The notes beneath the pieces are model-generated. The model had not been told where the DNA came from and made no database searches. It worked only from the letters and a program-made list of their open reading frames with translations. Below are positions 29,391 to 40,754 of a stretch of DNA of 64,000 nucleotides, one piece after another (positions within the stretch are counted from its first letter, which is position 1; the number at the start of each line of letters is the position of its first letter). The position numbers and the translations under genes were made by a program. The DNA is from Vespula vulgaris (lineage: Eukaryota > Arthropoda > Insecta > Hymenoptera > Vespidae), in contig NC_066597.1 in the NCBI RefSeq assembly GCF_905475345.1, forward strand, positions 3,420,001-3,484,000, given 5' to 3'.

Positions 29391-30581
29391 TATATGCACG
29401 TAAAGGGTCAACGCTTCCGCGTTTGCTTTCTTGTAGCTGCGAGTGTCGTTCCGCAACGAGGAAAAAGTGTATCGTACTTTGTCGTTACATGGAAAACATT
29501 ACGTCTTCGGTATTGCAATATTGTAAAAATTGTTTCTTAAATTCTATCGTTATCTCTCTCTCTCTCTCTCTTTATTTCATACTCGGCAGAAAACTTTTCT
29601 TTCCTTTTAGCTTATACCATACACCCAGCAATTACGTACCTTCCGTTCATGTTATATCCTTAATACGGTTTATTTCTAAGTGCGTATGCGTGTACATGTA
29701 TGTCACTAGTTTAGGCCGTTATCTCGTTAACGAGCTTTGTTAACATGTTCTCTATTTCTCTCTATCTCTCTGTATCTATCCGTCTATCCGTCTCTCTCGA
29801 TTTCTCGTTTAATCGAATTCGATTCTCTTCGCTTCTCCGCTAAAAAAGTAACTCGACATGATCTCTCAGTAACGTTTATTAACGAAGCTATTATTCATTC
29901 GAATGTACATATTCGTTTATATACGTAAGATATATATGTATTATATATATACGTAACACGAACGAAAATAATCACGATTGGCTGCTATCTCTCGATTTAA
30001 CATTTTCCCAGAGACCCTAAAAATCAGCCGAGCATATATCCTTCTGACCTCTCCCTCTTTTCTCTTTATTGTTCTGTTCTTTTCAAGCAACCCTCGAATG
30101 CAAACTAGATGAAAAATACGTTATCCGTATAGATATATATATATGTATATATATGTATATATATATAAAATATCGTATATCAATTGTTGATAACGTTTTT
30201 ATTTGTATATTGAAATTTATACCTGACGATATTTTCAAATCTGCTTAACGTTTTATCGTATTATATTATTCCATCGATTTATCATATTTCTCTCTTTTCG
30301 TTTCTACAAATTTTCAATTATTCAAATACTTCTTCAGATTATTCGATTAGTTCGTTAATAAATATATATGTATTTATGTACGTACTAATATTACATTTAT
30401 TTCATTGATTAATAACTTATCTCTAAAGTCGATTGTAAAACATGACATGATAATTTCATTGAAAGACGATCGAATATTTCTTTCAATATTTCTTATAATA
30501 ATTATTATATCGGTCATACCTTCGTCTTAATAGATTTTCTTCATAAAATTTTCTCTCAATCATACTTTTCTATTTTTAATC

Positions 30582-30628
<47 letters not shown>

Positions 30629-31064
30629 CGTATTAAATACAGATTTATTAATAAACCTATACCATAGTATATATACTTATCCCACGTAATATACGTACAT
30701 ATCTAAGTTCTAAAAGTTAACAGTTTAAATATATATTCTTAGTCTTTAAAGTGCCTTTGAAAACTTTGTAAAATTAGATGTCGATGTGTAATCAATGATA
30801 CTCGAAATATGACGACGTCGATGGTGGGCGTATCTAGACGTCAAAGACGATGTCGTCAGCGTCGTCAACGTCGTCAACGTCGTCAACGTCGTCGTCGTCG
30901 TCGTCGTCGTCGTCAGAGACAACGAAATAAATGCTTGTGTTACGTCGCCTTGAACTGAGAATCTACAAGCTCTCTAGCAACAAGTGGCAACCCTCCGTTT
31001 CCGTTTTCCTTTTTACCGACTTCTCTTCTCTCGATTTCTTTTTTCTCTTTTTCTCTTTTTTTTC

Positions 31065-31101
<37 letters not shown>

Positions 31102-31976
31102 GTTTCTCTTTCTTTCTATCACTTTCTCCGAAGTACTTTGAAATGGAAAGGAATACTCGTATCCTATAAAAGTAAAATTAATACTTCGAGTCGATTCAAT
31201 TTCATATCCAATCGATTGATAAGTGAAAAAGAAAAAAGAAAAAGCAAACTTGCTAAATCGAGATTAATATGACTTGATAATAAGTCCGGTCTTTGTTTAG
31301 GATACAATTTGATACGCTTTGATCGTTCGTTCTGAATAAGGATTGAATGAGATCGAATGAGAATTAGAAAAGAATTATTGTTATCTTTTTTTCTTTTTTT
31401 TTTTTTTAAGGAAAATTTAAATAAACTTTTTATTTTTTTTTTTTTTTGATTTTTTTTTGAAGGAGAGAAACTAGGAATAATCTGACGAAATTAATAAAGT
31501 AATTTTGACAAAATGAAAAAAATTTAAACGATCTAATCTTACTTAATATAAAAAAAAAAAAAGAAAAGAATAAAGTAATTTTGATAAAATCGACGTAACT
31601 AATAAATTAAATTTGATAAAATCTAAGAAATTCGAACCGCACTTACTTAATCTTAAAGGAAAAATAGGAAAGGGAGAAAAAAGGAGAGAGAGATAAAAAA
31701 GAAAGAGGTAATAAAACATATCCGATAAAATCTAAAATATTCGGAGAAATGAAATAAATGAAATTTCGATATTATCTATAACGTTGTCTGAGAGGAGAGA
31801 ACTAACGAATCTCAATTTCGATAAAATCTACTAAATCTAGGAGAAAATGATTTCAGAGAAATTGTCTGTGAGACGAAAAAAAAAAAAGAAACAGATAAAA
31901 TAAAACGTAATTTATTAAAACGATCGAAACGTAGTCTAAACGACAATCTGCGACGATCTAATTGCGATATAATTTT

Positions 31977-32013
<37 letters not shown>

Positions 32014-35000
32014 AGAGAAAAGGAACAAAAAATAATTTTTCCATGTCGTGAAGAAAACATATTTTCGTTGATAAAACGACGGATGTTATTCGTCGAACTC
32101 CGTTCGAAAGTTATGGTATTTTCTACGATGTGTCTCCTCGACGTTAGTAGAAACGCTCGGAAGAGCACAGTGTTCAAAGTCCATGAATTGTGTAAGAGAA
32201 TCTGTAGAGGAAGGCCCCCGAAGAGAGTCAGATACCGTGACAAGAAAGAACCTGATTCCGAACGGGGCAAACTCGCTAGACCCTTTCTTTCGTCTCTCCT
32301 CTTTTACCCTCTTCCAGTCATCCCCTCTCCACTTTCCTCACAAATACCCCTTCCATCATTCCTATTCCCTCCTTTCATCCCTTCCACTTTCTTTCTTCGT
32401 AGGGTACAGTGCAACGTGTACTATTATAATAAACTCCGAAGTCGATTCTCTCGCGGCACGCATCACTTTCGTTCCTTCGAAACTATTTCCGTAATTGCTT
32501 TCATTCTTGATATAATTAATTTTCTTTTTTTTTTTTTAACGAAGATAATTTTTCTAAAGGAAAAAAAAGAAAAAAAAAAGGGTGGTCCAAGATTGTCAAC
32601 GAGGAAATACGGATTTCAAGATAATCGAAGAAAAGTTTTTGCTAATATTATTTTTTTTTATTATCCATCTGTCCTTGTTATCATAGAAAATTTTTATATA
32701 ATGTTCAAGTCGGATTAGAACGAAATATAAGTAAAAGAGAAGATAAAATTAGATAAAAGGAATTATTTTGTGTAAACCGAAATATGCAGCCATTCGCCCG
32801 GTAGTACTTGCGTTACATTATTTAGATTATCGATAAATCGCAAGTAATACCGACCCAGATCTCACCACGTGGAGGTTGCTGCATTCGGAGATCCATGGAG
32901 TAATATAACGTATTCGTTATTCGATCATGATCGATCGAGGATTCATCAATCGCGACTTTTTTTTTTTTACAAATAATTTGCGCATACTGCAAATATACAA
33001 AGTTAGATGTATTTTATATATCTGATCATTACCATGTTACGTTCATTGTACAGAATATGTGAATATATTGTACGATAATAGATTGTATTATGATAAATCA
33101 AAAGTTTGGAAATTAAAAATTGAAATAAGATAGTTGCAGAAAAATTACGAAAAATATATTGTTCATAAATAAATGTTATAACGTTTTATATAAAATAAAA
33201 ATATAATAATAATATATATATAAAATAAAAAAAGAAAGAGGAGGACTGACCATAAAAAAAAAAAATCAGCAATCTGAGATTTAAAAGAATTATTAGAATC
33301 TGATAAAAATCTGGACATTCAATATTGCTTGATTACGCAAAATAATAAAAACATGATCGAAACGATATGTTAAAGAAAAATTATTTTACGTCACATAGAG
33401 CGATCACCAAAACTAATAATTTTATTGTCAAATAACTAAAAGTCTATGAAAATAAATGACTCCTGTCGAACATCCAAAGACATGTAATACAATTTTTTGG
33501 TTACGTGATCGATTTAGAAGAATGACATTGACAAATTGATGATCAAGAGATGACAAAGAGAAAAAGAGGACAGTTACCATAGCGGACAGATTTGTCGATC
33601 AAATAGCTGAACTTCTCACACCCTCACCTTTCAGTTCCAGAAATGATGAGGAGAAAATAGGATAGAACAGTTACATGATTCTCTGTGACACTTTCATAAT
33701 TACAAAATAGCTACGAAGACGTCTCGGAATTCAATTACGAGAAATAAGAAAAAGAAGTAGAAGAAGGATTGTGTTGGAAACGATTTGTATCCTCTGTTGC
33801 AATATTATATTCGACTTAGCCAACTCGTATCTAATCCTTTAAACGAACAGGCTCAAGCGATTTAACCGATGAAATATCTTTAATCGTATTTAAACGCTAT
33901 ATTTTATTTATAATTTTTATTGATTTATGTTTTCTTTCTTTCTTTTCTCTTTTTCTTTTCTATCTCTTTCGTTATCGTTATCGTCGTTGTTTCGTTTGTT
34001 GCATTATGTTAGGTTTATATATAATCTATTATATAAATATCCTTGTATACTTGTTAATTAATGTTAATTAACAATAAACTATATCGCATATAAATTTTCT
34101 TCTAATTTCTGATACGATCAGATTTACTTTTTCTTTTCTTTTCTTTTCTTTTTCTTTTCTTTTTTTTTCGTTTTACTACATCAAATAGTTTCATCATGTA
34201 ACATTTAAATATTTTCTTATCTGGTTACCCTATTTTTAAATACTTACGTTATCATAAATGAATAATAAAATATCTTGCATACGATTTCCTTCTAATTTCT
34301 AAGACTTCTAAATTCTAATTTCTCTTTTTTCCATTATCGCTTCTATTTGGTTTGTTTCACCACGTAACATTTATATATCTTCCTATTTGGTTAGTTACTT
34401 TGAATAATTAAGTTTATGTAATTGAGCTATTCATTTTCATTGTATTTAATTTCCTTCTAATTTCTAAGACGATCGAGTTCGTATTTTCCGTATTATCGTC
34501 TGTCTCTCTATTTCGTTTATTTCATTACGTAACATTTATATATATATATGTTTCTATCTATCTGGTTACCCTTTGAATACTTAGGTCAATGTAATTCAGT
34601 AGTAAGTCCGTTGTATTTGATTTCCTTCTAATTTCTAAGACGATTGGATACATTTTTTTTCGTTATCATTTTTTTATTTATTTATTTATTTTTTTTTTTT
34701 ATTTCACTACGTAACATTTATATATCTCCCTATTTGATTATCATTTTATCTTTGAATACTTACGTTATCGTAAACGAATAATAAAATATGTTGCATATGA
34801 TTTTCTTCTAATTTCTAAAACGATCGGTCTCGTTTTCTTTCTTTTCTTTCTTTCATTATCGTTTCTGTTTCGTTTGTTTCACTACGTAACATTTATATAC
34901 AAATCTATTTGATTACCCTATCTTTGAATATTTATATTAATCGTGAGTGTGCATTAAAATGCATTGCATATGATTTCCTTCTAATAATCTAATATATTCA

Positions 35001-37882
35001 GATCCATTTGTTTCGTTATATTCTCTAAAGAATTTCTTTCACTATGTGATATTTATATATCCCACTATTTCCTTAGTTTATATCTCTTTGAATATTCGCA
35101 TTAATGTTAATGTACAATTAAATATGTTACACACGATTTCCTTCTAATTTCTAATACTTACTCGTTGCTGTACCACTTCCATTGAGATTCAAGTTGATAA
35201 ATGGAAATAGAAAAATAAACGACGTACGCATGACGAAATTTTGATAGAACCTTATTATAATTTTAAAACATAGCATTCTTTTTCAAAATTTTGAAGAACC
35301 TTATTGTAATTATAAAAATATAATTTTGAAATAATACTTAATACCGAGTCTCTAACGCGCGTTCGATGATGTTTCTTAAGTCGTAAGAAAGAAATTTCTG
35401 AACAAATGTAAAAAAATTTTTTAAATGTGTTTGACACTATCATATCTCGTAATACAAAACGTCAGCACGATAAAAAAAAAAAGAAAAAGAAAAGAAAAAG
35501 AAAGAAGACGAAAGACAAGACGTGCCGAATAATTCTGAAATTTGTTGAAACTGCGTAATATCCGGATACGAATACTTTCCATTGCTAAGCGGAAATTATA
35601 ACCTGTCTCTTATCCGGTCCCTACCTACTTAAAGTTAAACATACATTCACACTTAAGTATTCTCCCTGCCTACGTATTACTATATATAAAAAGTAAACAA
35701 TAAGCATTCGTTCCAACACACACACACACACACACACACTCTACGATTTTCTCGTATATTGCCAGAGTGCAATAACCTAAACTAGAGAGTATGTCCTGGG
35801 ACACCTCCCACATCCTAACTCAAACACATATGTTTCTTAAATAATTATATAATCGACTGTCAAGGTTAATAATTATTACGTAAATGATTAAAGCAAAAAA
35901 AAACATATATATAAATACATATAGTAATATATGAGTATATCAATGTACTCAACAAATTTTTGATAACTTAATATATAAGAAACGATATTAATAATAATAA
36001 TATATATATATAAATAAAAAAATGTCTTCACTCACTACTTAAGAAGTTCTGCGATGGCTCCAAAACACACGTCCACGAAGATATGTAGGTTGAAATTGAT
36101 AGAGGTTGGTCCGTAGGTAGTTGAAAATGAGGTAGATTGTTCCCAAGGTAGATTGAACATGAATTATGTCAACATAGTTGCAGTAGACCGACAAGACAAG
36201 ATTACAGATGATGATAATCACGATGATGATGATGACGATGATGATGATGATCTTAAAAAGAATTGAAAAAAGACATTTTTCTTAAATTTATTACAATAAT
36301 AAAGACAAAAATATCAATCGTGAAATTTATTCATTATTATATTTATATTATTATTACTATAATATTATTATTATTGTTATAATAATATAATACAAATTTC
36401 TTTATTATTATATTTATTATTATATTTACTCACCAATAATTTTTCTGTAGAAAACTTGTAATTTCTCCTTCATCTTCAATGACGCACTGACTTTAATACG
36501 CGAACAATATATATACGATTGTTTCAAAATACAAATATAACTTTTGTAAGAGAAAATTCTAACGTTCATTGACTGCTTTGCTCGCAGTCGATCGAAATAC
36601 ACTTGTTTTTTTAACATTCCTTGTTGAAATCACTTTAGAACGATATTTCTAACTCGCGATTTTGATTTTATCTAAACGAAATAACACTTATTAATAACAC
36701 TTATTAATAACACTTATTAATAACACTTCATTACCATCCTCACGATTGCTTATTCAACGATCTGAAAAAAAGAAAAGAAAAGGACAAAGTTATTAGTATC
36801 ATTTTTATTAACAAAAAATTTGTTAAATTGTAAGAAAAATGTTTGAAAAGTAAATTTATTTACCAGAGTCGATCCTTTATTTCGGACGATGACGAATAAC
36901 GATGCACTAACACTGACTCTACTTCGCGAATTTCTATATTGCATCAAATTTGATTTTAATCGATTAATGTAACAAATATATAAATGTATTACGAGAAAAC
37001 ACCGACTCTAAAACGATCTTACGAATAGTCGAAATAACGATTGACATAACTTCGAAATGGCTGAAACATACAAAAGATAATACGACAAAAATAAATATCA
37101 CTTTTAACGAAACATTTCTGAAAGTAACTCATTGAAAACATATTATATTCTAAAGTATTATTTCGAATGAATAGATTAAGTTTGATCTAATCAAAATTAT
37201 TGAAAGCTGAGTATTTTTAAGATGTAGCTTTATATAATCATTGACTTGATAAGTACTCAAGCAATATCAATTTCTCAGTTTTCACCACTTGGAAGTTTCT
37301 GCATACCGACATTTAATTATTACTTTCAAGTATTATTAATTTAGTTAAATAAAACGATTAAATTGTATCAGTACTCTCGATGACGACTAACTTATGAAAT
37401 TATACAAATTCCTATACTAGATAATATACAATGATGATCTTTCTATAATATGAAATATTACGTTAGAAAGTTAAAGTAAAAATATTCGGTCAAGAAATAT
37501 AATTTAAACGAAATGAATAGTTGCTTTTCCTACGCAGATAGATCTGTACTCGTCGAGATACTGTTATATGAATGAAGAAGATTTCTTTCCCGACCTTGAC
37601 AGAGTTCGAACGCTCGAGTGTTTTTATTTTGCTCTTGGAAGTTGTTTCCTGGAAATCCACAGTCGAATGTCTATTTACATGACGAATGATTCTCTCTCTT
37701 TCTTTCTCTATGTTAATCCTCGTTCTATGTTATTAAAAAAAAAATGAACATACCTGTACGTATGACTAAGAGAAGAGGACGTATAAGAAACTGGTGTATT
37801 GTGTCCTGTCTCGTGTATAATTCTTGGAAATCTCAAAAGTGTAACATCATATTATTGAGTGTATATGTTTGTATGTATGTGT

Positions 37883-37913
<31 letters not shown>

Positions 37914-38018
37914 GTAAACGTGTATAGAAAAATCTATTCTGTGAAGTATAATATAAATTTATATTTTATATACATATATATAATATATTTTTATTATACA
38001 TATATATATATAACTATG

Positions 38019-38062
<44 letters not shown>

Positions 38063-40718
38063 TATTTATGTACGTATGAGTATATATGAAATATAATGGA
38101 ATAAAAATTGATCAAAATTATTACAATTAAAATTATTGATCGTGAAAATAAAGGTGAAAAATTGAAGAAAAAGTATGACGTAATAACTCCTTGTGAAATG
38201 GAGAACAGGAGAGGAGGAAAAGAGAGAGTTTTATTTTTCGCTGATATCTTTTGAACGTGATAATGCCCAGACTTGAAAACTCGGCCATTTGAAAATCGCT
38301 CGTTCAGCTATCGATTGATATATCGGAAGAGGTTATACGTTAGAAAAAAATATGCTGATTACCTGTAATTATGCGGAGCGACGAAGCATCGTCGTTGTAG
38401 TCTCGTCAGCCCATCCAAAATAGGAAAGTAGAGCCCTTTGTTCGTTCACAGAACGTCATTTCCGGTACCTAATGAGTCAATGAAAATATTAATTTTTTTT
38501 CGATGATTATTAAATAGTAATATACGATATGAAATTAAAATTAAAGCCATGAAAAATCTGATCAATCGGAACTATTAATATCGACAATGATTTCTAATTA
38601 AATAAAGATACATTTTTTCATTAAGAGCGATATACATATATGTATTATATGTATACAGATATATATGAACGTCGAATATATTATGAAATACGATCGGTCG
38701 TGTTAATAAATAAAATATTATCAATTAGAGAGTCGTTAAAAAGCAAGAGAAATATCGATAGTCATTAATAATAACAATTTAGAAAATTGGGAAAAAAGTT
38801 ATTACGTAACAGCGTCCCATTCATAACACCGGCATCGAAAGAACTTCGAGACGCCGATGTTATTTTCGCGAATATCTTTTAAACGCAAAGTTATCGCGAC
38901 TTGTTAACAATGAATGTTAGAAAACGCGTTATAAGGAATCGATTGATATATAAGGAAGGATTGTACGCTAGAAAAATTATACTAATTACCTGTAATTAAC
39001 GAGGACGATACAGATTCCGTGTCGAGCTTGTGTCAATCGAACGAATATGACGACCTTGCCCACTGCGTGAATGTTGGAGAATAGTTCGCGCATGCGCAAA
39101 ACGTTGTTACCTTTAATACATTGCTCGTCAAACGATATATTATAATTTTATTTTCGTTGTTATTAAGAAATAGATATAATATAATATCTATGAGGATTGA
39201 AATCATGAAATATATTATTAATTCGAATTAATACAATAGATAATTGTTTTCTGATCGAATAAGTAAAATAGACGAAGACACATATGTATATCACGTAGTA
39301 AGTACTTGCATACATATTCCCTTCCATTTCTAAAAAAAAGAAAACAATAATAAATCGATCGATTAATAAAAAAATGTATCTTTCCTCGTGATATCTTTAT
39401 CATGACGATATTCAATAAAATGGTTATATTAATTATGATTGATCACATTTATTTCATGCGAAAAATAAAATGTTTCTCTGATAGCTTATAAACATTGAAA
39501 TAATTTATAATTGAAACAAGATATTTAAGTGTTATAATATTTGACGTATATCGATTGAGAATTATTGAGAATATTTTGATTAAGTTCGTAGAAGAAATTA
39601 CGTGTTAAACGGGAAAATAATGCGTTCGAATGTCACGAGATAAAAGAAAAGATTTGAAGTTACGTAGTCGATACATGTACTACTGACCTATATAAAATTG
39701 GCATACTGACCTATATAATTTCTTAGAAAATATGTATGTAAGTACCTGCTTTTTCAATGCCAAGGTAGACGACGGGACAAAAAAAAAGTCGTTCGTTGCT
39801 TTTACATAGATATATTCACACAAGCATACGAATACCTGGAATCGAGCTCTCGGCGACGAAAAACGATCAAAAAGAAAGACTATATATATATATACATATA
39901 TATATGTATTTATGTATATATCTGTTTTCTCGAGACATGATTTTCTTTTATATATATATATATATTTACATACACACACACATATATATTCTCGGAAGAA
40001 CATAGTCCATTTCTTATTTCAATACAGATTGGTAGGAAATGTATTTTCTCGTTGAAAACGAAATGCAAGCGACTGATACGCAAGAGAAAGAAAAAAAAGT
40101 GGACAATATTTTTCCTGTCGGTTCGTCCTAACCGTCTTTCTGTTTCTTTTTTTTTTTCTTTTTCTTTTCTCTTTATTACGAATTATTCTATAACGTATGA
40201 TGTTTAAATACGCATTAGAAGAGAATGATTGAATTTTATTAAATATTGGGGAAACAATTAGCGGATTGTTATAAAAATAATTCTTTTCTTTTTCGAACAA
40301 TTTGTATCGTCCAATCGAAACTTCTTTAATATTGAATAATTATTTAATAAATTAAAAAATAATAATAAATTGAATCGTGTTTAAGGATCGAGCGATATCG
40401 TTTAATAAAAATATTTCGTTCGAGTTTTCATTTTACGAAATAACATTGAAATAAATAATTTAAGGTTAGGTTTGTTGTTTTCTTGGAATCTTTCTTTAGC
40501 ACGATACAACAAACAGCATAGCAACCAAAGTGTAAAAGGAGTATGAGAGAGAGAGAGCATCGACATCGTCGTCATCGTTGCCGTGAAACGTTTTTCTTTT
40601 CTTTTTCTACTGTTCACCGAACGAGAATCAGCGTGAAAGGCGGTGGTTACTCGTTAGAGTAACTTTAATGAGTCACCCTTCTTATATCCTTAGAAGCGCT
40701 TTATGGGAATGGAAAGTG

Positions 40719-40754
<36 letters not shown>

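Noticed and set aside
31980..32010. Thirty-base poly-A run as the tail of a retroposon
   Set aside because: No element body or target-site duplication is recognisable upstream, and poly-A tracts of this kind are common throughout the window.
32068..32718. Plus-strand open frame of 216 codons with a less repetitive N-terminal half
   Set aside because: No recognisable family. The second half is translated pyrimidine- and purine-rich low-complexity DNA, and an overlapping frame is also open. Kept as noncoding intron unless transcripts say otherwise.
36128..36150. TGAGGTAGATTGTTCC, let-7-like start
   Set aside because: Only the first eight bases match let-7, and I see no complementary arm within 80 bases.
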